From positions 11,457,001 through 11,521,000 of the forward strand of contig OZ005621.1 of assembly GCA_963930655.1 (NCBI GenBank): a stretch of 64,000 nt of DNA, given 5' to 3'. Positions 46,858 to 57,287 of the stretch are shown in pieces. The position numbers and the translations under genes are program-made. Position 1 is the first letter of the stretch. Every line of letters starts with the position of its first letter. This DNA is from Myrica gale (Eukaryota > Streptophyta > Magnoliopsida > Fagales > Myricaceae). The notes under the pieces are model-generated. The model was not told the DNA's origin. It worked only from the letters and a program-made list of their open reading frames with translations, and made no database searches.

Positions 46858-47084
46858 TGACCTCTAGTTCAACTACTATTTTGGCAAAGTAGTCCCTTTG
46901 GTTGAGATGTAGGTGCTGAGATTGTGTGGCATGACTATTTTTCGTCCATCCTAGCTAATTACTAGCCAGATATTCACTGAGAATAAAAAAAATACAAAAA
47001 TAATTGTTTAGGGTCTATTACCAAGAGTAGTTGATCTAAGACTAGAGAATCCCAATGCAATTGTAAGGGTATAAAAAGCATAAA
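46858..47084. other. Short non-coding spacer
   Basis: No gene or recognised repeat. Confidence 0.4.
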
Positions 47085-47440
47085 AATACATTTTTCATCC
47101 ATGAAGTACCATTTGCATCCTGAACTACCACGTTTGAGATATTGCATTTATAAACTACAAATCTCTAACACATTGCACAATTCGTCTATGTTTTCCATCA
47201 AATTGGATGAAAATTAACTCTTTTTTTTTTAAAAAAAAAAGATGATTATACTCTTAAATGTAACTTGCTACTTGACTTTTTTAAGAGCATAATCAACATT
47301 TTGTATTAAAAAAAACTTCAATTTCCATTCAATTTGACGGAAAAAATAGACAGAGGGTGCAATATGTTAGAGATGCATAATTTATGGGTGAAATCTCTCA
47401 AACATGGTAGTATAGATAACAAAGTGTAAAACACATCAGC
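47085..47440. mobile_element. Foldback MITE-like repeat
   Basis: Arms contain CCATCAAATTGGATGAAAAT (left) and ATTCAATTTGACGG (right), facing T-rich and A-rich runs and ATACTCTTAAATGT / TTAAGAGCATAA. Motifs about GCACAATTC and GGGTGCAATATG relate it to the other GTGCAA foldback copies in the window. Confidence 0.55.
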
Positions 47441-48046
47441 TAATATACTCCTAGCTAGCAGCTAAAGTTGGTCGGTCATTTAACACAGCCTTCAACCAAC
47501 CCCTTTGAAGTCTTCACTTACACCAAAACAATTGGGTCTTGTTCAAGTAGAATTTCTATAAATTTCCATTTCTTGGCAGCTTATAAATAAAATACCATTT
47601 ATAGGCGGATTATAACTATAAGGATCAAGCTTCCATTCATATGCAAACAAAGGTTTTAGAATGTGAATAAAGCAGATTCGATGGCATCTCAAATGAATAT
47701 TATGCTTTGCAAATGACTAAACAAGACGACAAGCTTGAGAAGCTCTCTCTCTCTTTTGCAAAACATTCAATCATTAATGGAGCACCATGGCGGTCCATGA
47801 TTTTGCAGCCCAGCTACCTTGTCCTTGTCATTTACACGACATGTTGCTCATAGAAAAATAGGCTCATATTTGAGCACCATGGCGCAGTACTGCTGGGCGG
47901 GCAGGCTACCTTTGAGAAATCGTAGGGTACTACGTACGTCCTTTGAGGTCCCTCTGGACTCATCGCGCAGTAAACCATGCATAGTACTACGTTCATTTCA
48001 TGAAATGCTAGATGATTTGGTTTAAAAGGGCTAGAAAATAATTATA
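47441..48046. other. Unassigned stretch with GAGCACCATGGCG repeat
   Basis: No gene recognised. GAGCACCATGGCG occurs twice (about 47779 and 47872). It ends at GTTGT (48047-48051), the probable target duplication of the next element. Confidence 0.35.
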
Positions 48047-48051
48047 GTTGT

Positions 48052-50302
48052 TGATGATGTCAAGAATCACCACAATGCTCGGAAGCCAAGTAATCCTGCA
48101 AAAATCACCAAGAGGGTGGCCTCAGATCAACTCTTTGACGACCAAGTCAGTGTTTAAGAAAGAAGATGAGTATTCTGAAGACAGAATTGAGCGTGTCATT
48201 ATTGAAGAACATACCTTGGCTTTTATACTAATGTGAGAGTTTCAAACGTATCATGAGACTGTCTTCTGGAGGAGTCAAGTTGTAGAGTTGTATTGGGAGA
48301 GTGCCGCCGACCATTTGAGTTGCCATGAGGAGTCCTTGGGACTAGTCAACAGGCTAATGGACCCGAGCCTAAGTGGTTTGGTCGAGCCGAGTATTTTATG
48401 GCCCATCAGTAGTCTCCCCCTTTTCAACCTCAAAAACGATGCAGCTCGGACCGAAGATCGAGCCCCCAGATCAGGTCGGTTGTCCTGCTGCCCTGTCTTG
48501 GCTCTCTTAATAGCGTGGTCAGCCCTTCAACAAGTGTGTTCGAAGAGGGCGAAGGCTCGATAGCCCCTGATCGTAGGGAGAACCCCTGAAGACTTACTTT
48601 CTTTTTGCCTTTTCATAGTGGTAAGCTATACCTCGACTGATGCTGAGATTTAGTTCCGAGCAGAGTACTCTGGAGAAGTTCGACCGCTGTTGAGATTTAG
48701 TCCCGCGTAGGGTACTCTGGAGATGCTCGACCAGATCTGAAAGGAAGAAGAAGAGAGGGCGGCCTCGAACCCGGAGACTCAGATGCCTCAGTTAGATCAC
48801 AATAAGATTTTAGTATTAGAATAGAAATCCAGCCTGAGAAATATAAAGTGGTACTTGCGATCGAGTTGACCACTGCTCAGGTACGAGCCGACAGAGGGTA
48901 CTCGAGAGACTTGCGATCGAGTTGTCCACTGCCCGGGTATGAGCCGACTCAGGGTACTGGGGAGACTTGTGATTGAGTTCCCTTTGCTTGGGTACGAGCC
49001 GGCGCAGAGTACTTAGGAGACTTATGATCGAGTTGACCACTGCCCAAGTATGAGCCAACGCAGGGTACTTGGGAGTAGAGACTTGCACACTTGAACCGAC
49101 TAGGAGCAAAATTATTTCTATATTCACCAAAAACTGGAAACAAGAGAATCAAAATGTCTCAAATAATAAAACAAGTAGAAATCATCAAACAAACTACTTA
49201 AAATATTTCTGCAAGTAAGCGGTGTTCCATGGATGGGGGAGGCGTTTCTCGTGTGAGTCCTCGAGGTGGTATGTCCCTGGTCGGGTGGTCTCCACCACTA
49301 TGTAAGGGCCTTCCCAATTGGCATGGATTTTCCCTTCAGCTATAACTTTCAGAAAAAGAAATTCTTAGTGTAGAATGAAGTTACAAAACATCAATTAAAT
49401 ATTTAAATTCAAAAGAATTCAAGAGACGGAGGCAGCTCTTCAATTAGTTTGGAAGAAAATAAACCAAACCCTAAAAGACTTGCAAGAAGGTCAAAACCAA
49501 TAAAAAGGCACAATCCGATGGTGGACAATAGATCATTGGTCCTATTCTTTAACGAAGAAATCTCCCATGTGAAAGATTAAGAACGTATGCAAGAAACACT
49601 AATATGTAGCGTATAAAATCTTCCCTGCCAACGATCTACGATATATCAGAATAAAATCCAAATTATTCATAAAGGTGAAAGAAATCCTCAACTAGCGATA
49701 TATCGAAACCAAAAACAAAGAACATCTTCCCTGAGAAGATCGTCAAAAGGAGGATTTGAATTTTCTACCCATATGTTCCCAGATAATGATAGTAACAAAG
49801 GATACAAGGAGATGGTTAAAAAAAGTTATGGTGAACGTGAAAGTGTTTGAAGGTGGCTTTTTTCGAGAGTTTCCACAGACGGCGCCAACTAATGGTGTCA
49901 AGAATCACCACAATGCTCAGAAGGCAAGTAATCCTGCAAAAATCACAAGGGAGGTGGCCTCAGATCAAGTCTCAGACGGCCAAGTCAGTATTTAAGAAAG
50001 AAGATGAGTATTCTGAAGACAGAATTGAGCGTGTCATTATTGAAGAACATACCTTGGCTTTTATACCAATGTGAGAGTTTCAAACCTATCGTGAGACTGC
50101 CTTCTGGAGGAGTTAGGTTGTAGAGTTGTATTATGAGAGTGTCGCCGACCATTCGAGTTGCCCTTAGGAGTCCTTGGGTGGCTAGACTTCTATGTGAGAT
50201 CGGATGCCAAACTCCAATGCGAGGTCGGATAGTCTGGGACCAATAGGTTAATGGACCCGAGCCTAAGTGGTCTGGTCGGGCCGAGTATTTCATGGCCCAT
50301 CA
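48052..50302 (-). mobile_element. Short Tat-type gypsy element
   Basis: Fossil. LTRs at 48052-48408 and 49890-50302 share GTGTCAAGAATCACCACAAT-type starts and TGGCCCATCA ends. Flanks GTTGT and ATTGT match at 4 of 5 bases. Minus orientation: primer site GTTGGCGCC at 49881-49889 next to the right LTR. Inside, only an integrase C-terminus (about 49195-49345; GPYIVVETTRPGTYHLEDSH) and tandem repeats (48852-49085) are recognisable. Much shorter than full Tat elements; broken. Confidence 0.85.
48852..49085. repeat. Four-unit tandem repeat, about 56 bp, in the short Tat element
   Basis: Units start near 48855, 48911, 48965 and 49020 with ACTTGCGATCGAGTTGACCA-like sequence, followed by GGTACGAGCCGACGCAGGGTACT variants. 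A second two-copy repeat (GAGATTTAGTCCCGCGTAGG-like, followed by GTACTCTGGAGA) is at about 48640-48730. Position between integrase and 3' LTR fits the Tat pattern. Confidence 0.8.
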
Positions 50303-50498
50303 ATTGTTATTAGAGCTGATCAAGAGTAGTGCTTCAGGGAAGATATGTGCATTTATAGTCTAACAATAGGTGATGTTTTCATATATAGTATAGGCCAGGT
50401 GATCGAGGAATGATATTTGGGAAGAGTTATTTAATTTGTGTAGAAAATAAAAATTAATTAGAAACCGGAAGATCACTAGTGAGGAAAGTGTATTCAAA

Positions 50499-50638
50499 TG
50501 AGCTTTTAGTTTAACGACACCTCCATGGTTTAAAGAGAATGATACATATATATGATCCGAGGTTAAAATCCCTCCAATTACATAGCTTACATAGCTTAGT
50601 GTAGACATATCTAGACATTAATTTTCATTAAAAAAAAG
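50499..50638 (+). mobile_element. tRNA-derived SINE
   Basis: Head GAGCTTTTAGTTTAACGACA (A-box like), then GATCCGAGGTTAAAATCCC (B-box like), ending in ATTAAAAAAAG. Shares head and B-box region with 54902-55038. Confidence 0.6.
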
Positions 50639-50742
50639 AACCAGCATACATGCTTATATGTCCCACATCTGTTCCTTTTCGCGGTTCTAGTGTTATAACC
50701 TTTTTCACTTGTTTCTCTCTTAGGCAGAAAAGCAAGAAAACA

Positions 50743-51250
50743 GGGTTAAATACACTTTGCACCATTTTATGTTTGGGAGTGTTGACACATTGCACCCCAA
50801 TATTTTATTTTTGAAACATTGAACTCATTATGTTATCTCCCCCAACTATTTGCACCCCGAAGTGAAATTTGGAGTCAAATTAGACGGAATCGTTTACACG
50901 TGCCTCTCACGTGACCTCAGTCATTGTCAGATTACCGTATTACTCTTGAATCTTAAACAAATCACGATTAAATGAGCTTCAAAACCCAATAAGCAAAAAT
51001 CATGACTTGTTTGAAGCTCATTTAATTGTGACTTGTTTTAAGATTCAAAGGCAATATGGTAATTTGACAATCACTGAAGTCACGTGAGAGACACGTTTAA
51101 ATGATTACTATCTAATTTGAAGTCAAGTTTCACTCCAGTGTGCAAATCGTTGGAGGAGATAACATAATAGGCTCAATGTCTCAAAAATAAAATATTGGGG
51201 TGCAATGTGTCAATACCCCAAACGTAAGGGGTGCAAAGTGTATGTAACCC
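50743..51250. mobile_element. Large foldback MITE with TTTGCACC ends
   Basis: Left end GGGTTAAATACACTTTGCACC and right end GGTGCAAAGTGTATGTAACCC are inverted copies. Complementarity continues inward (CCCAATATTTTATTTTTGA against TCAAAAATAAAATATTGGG; GTTATCTCCCCCAACTATTTGCACC-like against its inverse), so most of the 508 bp folds on itself. No coding capacity; no clear target duplication. Confidence 0.75.
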
Positions 51251-51360
51251 CAAAAAAAAGTATAACTTCGTCAGAAACCACAACAATAATGCTTGTGAAG
51301 CCTTATAGTATTAAACTAATACTTGATCCCTTAATTTAAACAGCCATTCTCTTACCTTTT

Positions 51361-51545
51361 CACTACAATAAATTTTGGTTTTTGGGACGGAATTTTTCGT
51401 CCCAAAAAGCGTAAATTCCGTCCCAAAAATGTTTTTGGAACAGAATTCATTCTTCACACCAGGTGTCCCAATAAGCCTGTTACAAAAAGTTTTTGGGACG
51501 AAAAATTTATTCTGTCCCAAAAAGTACCCTTTTAGGACAGACATA
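51361..51545. mobile_element. One end of a CACTA element
   Basis: Starts CACTACAATAAATTTTGG with TTTTGGGACGGAAT / TTCGTCCCAAAAA repeats in both directions. The other end is not present. Confidence 0.65.
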
Positions 51546-53252
51546 TTTTAACCGTTCAAATGTTACATCCAACAACAATCATTTGAATGCTAAATTCAAC
51601 CATTCGAACTCTACCATGTGTTTCTTTTTCTAACATGTGTTTGTTTGTTTTTTTCTATAGGCAACATAAATGAAATTTAATGAAATAACATACAAGAGAA
51701 ACATATATTAAAAAAAGGAGATAACAAGTTGATTTCGTCTCATATTGTAAGACAATTCTTCCATTTGACTTTAGAATTTATAGGAAAGCGCATGCATTAT
51801 GAGTAGCATATGTGAGATGGTGGTTAACGATCTCCACTGTTGCATCTTAGCATTAGGGAGTCTAACTCAGGATTGAGATTCTCTCTCATTTACTGACTAA
51901 ATTGGACATTCCAATTTGAAGAGAGAAGGTGCATCATGCATTCAATATTGTAAAGCTCGCATTGCTCAGTAATAAATACAGACACAACATTAAATGTTGT
52001 GTGTTCTATATACTGTGTCTATTTCACTACTAATTGAACTATCCAATTCATACAACAAATTAGATAGGATAACGATACCTAATCTCACTCTCATTAAAGG
52101 TGGGGATGGGAACTGGATCTTGGATAAATAATAGGTGAAGCCACGTATCATCTAAAGAGGAGCAGTGCATGAGCCTTAGAGGCACTTGTGGCAGGGCGTA
52201 AGCCACACACAGTGATGGAGTGAGGGCTTGGTGGCGGTGGAAAGTAAATCAAGGACGTGAAGCTCGCAGTTGGGGTGTGTGTGTAATTTGAGAAGGATAA
52301 AAAGGCATATGTAACGTCTAATATCGTACCCACTTCCCCATTCTAGAGAAAGGCATGACAGGACAAGTTCCAACTCCTCTCACCTCCTTCCCTTCACCTC
52401 CTCTCACCTCATTTCGGCCACCTTGTAGGGCTTTTTTCTAGTGGACTTAGAGCTCATATCAAGGCATTTCTAGAGGTCTTTGAAGCACATGATCGGCAGG
52501 CATGGCTCTAGTATCGTCCGACTTTCATCTCCATTCAAGGCAGCCAATGATCAGACGATCGACGTGTGGAGGCTCACATGAGTGGGGTGTGGATCTCGTG
52601 CGTCCGTCCCTTTTTGAGCGGCTTCTAGTACTCTTTAGTGGGCACGCGTCGTCCAACCATCCTGTAGACCTCTCACTAGATCTTTCTGCCCTTGCTGTGG
52701 GTCAACCCATCAGTGCGTAAGGGCCTACGTGCGCTCATGCATCTCACACACATGACCATTATGCTTGGCCAACCCTGCTCCTCCTGCAGCTGCCTTTGCC
52801 AATCCCCTATGTCATTCGATTTCTTTATTTCTTGATTGTTTCATCTTGCTGCCCATTATGAGTCATCTCAACTCTTTGTCCATTTGAATATGTGGTTGCT
52901 CGGCCCCAAAGCTTGTTGGTCTGTCACCTCCTCAGAGAGTCTGACATAAATTTTAGAGCATGTAACTGAGTTTTTTAAGTCTTCTTGAATTAATGAAATT
53001 ATAGTTGTTATGATAATTAGCTTTACCCAAAAGGAAAGCTAAAAAAAGGATTAACAAAGAATTAGGGAAAGAGGGAAGGAAGAGATGTAATGGTGGTGTT
53101 TGAGTATTAAAATTTTGGGATGGTTAAAATTTTGAGATTATGGAATTGGTGAAAAAGTGAAGAGTGAGATTATTTGAATGAATTTTTTATATTTATTATA
53201 GTGAAAAATGATGATTTGATGGGTAGAAAAAGAATATTTTGTAATTATTATA
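51546..53252. other. Unassigned non-coding stretch
   Basis: 51840-52080 has foldback character (ACACAACATTAAATGTTGTGT). 52330-53040 is GC-richer, ends near an A-run, and may be a retroelement tail. 53100-53220 is an AT-rich MITE-like patch. No gene recognised. Confidence 0.3.
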
Positions 53253-53488
53253 TAGGGATAAATGTAAAATTAGTCTCTGTGTTATACGCAAAAATCGATT
53301 TAGTCCCTGTGATATGAAAAGCATCGATTTAGTCCCTGTGATTCTATTTTCGTTTGTTATTGGTCCTTCATCAGGGACTGATTTTATCACTTTCTGAAAT
53401 CACAAGGACTAAATCGATGTTTTTCATATCACAGGGACTAAATCGATTTTTGCGTATAGCATAGGGACCAATTTTGCATTTATCCCTA
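53253..53488. mobile_element. Foldback MITE with 8-bp target duplication
   Basis: Ends TAGGGATAAATG and CATTTATCCCTA; nearly the whole 236 bp is self-complementary (AAATCGATTTAGTCCCTGTG and its inverse, each more than once). An exact 8-mer TTATTATA flanks both sides (53245-53252 and 53489-53496), compatible with a hAT-type MITE, although the site is AT-simple. Confidence 0.8.
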
Positions 53489-53496
53489 TTATTATA

Positions 53497-54901
53497 TAAT
53501 TATTATATTTTAGAATCAAGAATCTATGCTAACGAGAAGAAGGTTTCAATCCCCTAAAGAGATTTAAAGACAAACATAGACGCATTTGGGTTTGCAAATT
53601 GCAAGTATGTTGGAATCTTTCGGTGGGAACTTACGTGGGCTCATTTGGCTGCAGGCCCATGCTTGAAACAGTAAGTGAACTGTCTCCCATTGAAAAGGAA
53701 GCTGAGGATAGTAGGCCGAAAACTGACAAATGGGTATTAGCAGGCCCATGCTTCGTTTTCCTGCAACTCCTATCACTTTCTTGAAATTGTTCCCCTTTGA
53801 CCTAGAGTGTGTTCGGATAAAGTGTGTTGTGAGGATTTTTTGTGTTTTGAGAATTTTTATGTAATGTTAATTTTATTGGTATGCATATTGTAGTTATATT
53901 TATGTGGTGTGAAAAATTATGTTTGGTTGTAGAATCCTGAGGATTCAAAAAATCCTAAGAATTCTACCTAAACGAACAACCTCTTAGTAAAAGGGACGTA
54001 TAAAGTGAAAATGCAGTGGAAGTAACAATTACTGGAATCAAATTTTGATCAGTAAAAGAAACATTTTAGAAAGGAATATGAATGAAATAAATACACTTTT
54101 CAACTTTCGATTATAAGAGTTTTGATATTTTGCATCACAAACCAGTATTTTTATCACCGTGTTCTCACTAACTATTAATTTCAGATACTTTGCATTCTAA
54201 GTTAAAAAATTTCGTCAACAAAATTAGATTTTTTTACTTTTGAAATTACTATTTTAACCTCATAAAAATGCCACCATCAAAAAACTTATGGAGATAAAAA
54301 TTACCATTCTATGAGACAAAAAATCATTTTCCATTTAAATTGACAGAAAAGTTAAACAGGAGGTGCAAAATACCTAAAATCAATAGTCGATTAGTATAAT
54401 ATGACAAAAGAAATAGTTTGGGGTATAAAATATGGGGACCCTTATAGTAGAGGTGCAAAGTGTATTTGGGTACCAAGTGTTCACATGAATTAAACACAAG
54501 ACATTATTTTGGAATAAACATATATTACTGAGTCTAATGTGAATGCTAGGGTTATCATCCAGAGAGTCATAGGATGACAACCCTTTGTAACATCTTGAAT
54601 GGCTTAAGATCGCCTATCCTAATATTAGTGGAAGACAACGGATCTGACAGAAGCGTGTGGAATTAGGTTAAAAAAGGAGCTTCACCTTTTTTCTTGAATA
54701 AAATTATGAAATGTGGTTCAACACAGTTGATTTGGGGAATATTGTTTGAATTTGATATAAAGGTCCTAATGATAAATGTGACGGATGTATAACACTATTG
54801 GGACGACGTACCGTAAGTATTAAGACTTTAATTCATTAGAATTTGAATAATGAGTACCGACATTCTATATTGCAATTAATTTTACAAAATGATGAGTCAA
54901 T
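53497..54901. other. MITE-like fragments, no gene
   Basis: 53810-53990 resembles a common plant MITE (GTGTTCGGATAAAGTG at the left, AACGAACAACCTCT at the right). 54110-54470 holds GGTGCAAAATACC and GGTGCAAAGTGTATTTGGG and belongs to the GTGCAAA foldback group. The rest is unassigned. Confidence 0.4.
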
Positions 54902-55038
54902 GAGCCTTTGGTTCAATGGCACCTACTATCCCTTAAATGGGAGGCAAAGATAATGATCCGAAGTTCAATTCCCTTCAACTACATGCCTTGATATATGTAG
55001 CCATTGATTGTTTAGGGACCATTGAACCAAAGACTCAT
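54902..55038 (+). mobile_element. SINE-like copy with inverted ends
   Basis: Head GAGCCTTTGGTTCAATGG (A-box like) and GATCCGAAGTTCAATTCCC (B-box like) match the SINE at 50499. The tail CCATTGAACCAAAGACTC is the near-exact inverse of the head, which is unusual for a SINE. Confidence 0.5.
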
Positions 55039-57287
55039 TTTCCAACCACATTGAATTTTTGGTTCTGAAATAATATGGACAAAATTTGACAAAGATTACT
55101 ATAGCAAACTCCAGATGGATTAAGCTGGAGGTATCCAATAGTTGTGTAGGTACATTATTGAGCTAATGGCTTACTTTACTCTATTTCTCTGCAGTGTCTT
55201 CAAATTCTTTATTGTTTCCCCAACTTTCTAATTACGTTATAATTACAGCTTTAAGAAAATACCTCCAAACAGAAGCTGTCTGTAATTCATTATCTTATCA
55301 ATAACTACCAAGAAATGATGAGAACGTGTTCGATGCTAGACAAGCAAAAACTGAAGGATTTTGAAGATCTTGGTTTATGGCAAACAAATCACGAGGAAGT
55401 TGAAGTAGTGTTTGTATCTTCGAAAATAGGAAAATGTCTTTAGCTAATGAATGCTATATGCCTCCAAGAATCTCAAATATATGAACAACTAAAAGAAAAC
55501 GAAAGAGATAAAAACATACGCTAGATACTCATAATGGAGGCACTGAAACATATACGTGATAAAAAATCTGCCTAAAGTTAGACATGATACCGCTAATAAT
55601 GGAGTGGCCTACAAAAGTATCCTTTTGCAGAGTTTCTTCAATCATTACCAAGTCCTCTTCACTTTTCCAAAAGCATGCCACAAGTTTCCGGATTCATGTT
55701 GCAAATACCCTGCCAAAATATGAGTATTGCAAGTCCCCACGGTTATGATAGAAGGTTCTGTAGGAGATTGCTTTCAGATGCATACTGCTAGTGTTTATTG
55801 AAAGAACTATTGGAGAGATCAACACATTGGGGAATCTTCAAGCGAGCTAAGAATAAAACATATTGAGACACCGCTCAAATTAAGAGCTTAATTGAACCGT
55901 ATAGGTTTGAATCTAACTATGTTATATTAATCATCTACAATTGTGACCTCTTTCCAATGTGAGATTTATCCATTTTCTCACACATGTACATTCAACAATC
56001 TTCATCTCATATATGCGTCTATCACCACATTGCTCCACTCCTCCTTGAACGAAATATCTTTTCGGCATGTTTCCTAGATCATCTTCTGAAGAATACTACA
56101 CAACACACTTCCCCTTTAACGGAAGCCTCTCAATGCTACAGACTCCTTTTTTCTTTCCTTTTTTTCCCTTAAACCCTTTTTCCTACGATCCACACCAAGT
56201 GTTTTTCCCACCACACAACGTGCTCCCTTTCATCCAGAAGTATCTTTTCTTGATCCTACAAGCTCTCTCCTAAGCTCCATTTGTGAATAATACCGTAAAA
56301 CATTTTCTTCTCAATCTTACAAGCCTTCTCTTAGGATCACCACCATCAACTCTCTAATACCAGTTATTACAAAGATAAACACCTTACGAGTCTTCTAGTG
56401 GATTAAAACTATAACAAACAGAGACATCACTCAACCTAAACGCTTAAAAGATTATTAGTTTGGATTCAACTATATTATATTAACCACTCACACTTGTGAC
56501 CTCTTTTCATATGAGATTCAACTGTTTTACAATCCATACGAGAATAAAGAACAAGAACTTCCGCCGGTGATACTTTGTATCTTGTACTTCTCTTTCTCCG
56601 TCCAAAAAGTGTATGTTAAGGAGATTGTTGTGTACAGAATTGAAATGCAAAGCCAATATATGTCTTTGTAGTGAAAGTTGATTGGTGCAATTCATTCAGA
56701 CTGAGGATAAGCCAGTCCAACATGCAAACATTTGAGCGGAAGTTTAAGCAGTCAAGCAATGATTTCTTTTTTCTTTATAAATTGAAAAATCAAGTAATCC
56801 CATATGCCATTCTACATTCAAATCCCATACAGGTGCATGACTTGATTTTTCTATCAGAGAGAGAGACAGCCATTGTCCTCACAGAGAAAATAACCAAGCA
56901 GGTGGCCGAGAAAGATGGGTTTCTGATACGCCAGACAGTAGATGACATGGGATAAATATCCGCGACACATCCAAAATCAGATGTCAGAAAGAGGAAATCA
57001 CTGGCAGGATTTCTAACAACTTACAGCATGAGTGACACAAGAGATTGTGATAGCTCATTGCATCAGGGATTCTATCAATGTACCACAAACTCACCTCATT
57101 AAAGAGGTGAACAGCCCAACCCAGTCCATTTATCCCTATGCACAATAATGGAACGCAACAAGCGCAGTGGATAAAAGATAAGAAGTCAAGATTTCCCTAT
57201 TACTGTGATCATGAGAAAGATATGAGTGAGGAGAACAACAAGATACCTGAGCAAATCAAGGATGCCAAGAAATGCCTACCAAAAAAA
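55039..57287. other. Unassigned stretch upstream of the host gene's 3' end
   Basis: A direct repeat of about 100 bp is seen at about 55880-55985 and 56425-56530 (AACTATGTTATATTAATCA, TTGTGACCTCTTTCCAATGTG and variants), perhaps ends of a small element. An open plus-strand stretch 56834-56955 (FLSERETAIVLTEKITKQVA) follows an AG acceptor-like site but was not identified. Confidence 0.3.

Noticed and set aside
53560-53790. Duplicated CAGGCCCATGCTT with open stretches on both strands, possible gene piece
   Set aside because: No family recognised and no splice signals that agree in phase.
56671-56955. Plus-strand open stretch ending ITKQVAEKDGFLIRQTVDDMG
   Set aside because: Looks protein-like near its end, but no family was recognised and it lies opposite to the nearby minus-strand gene.
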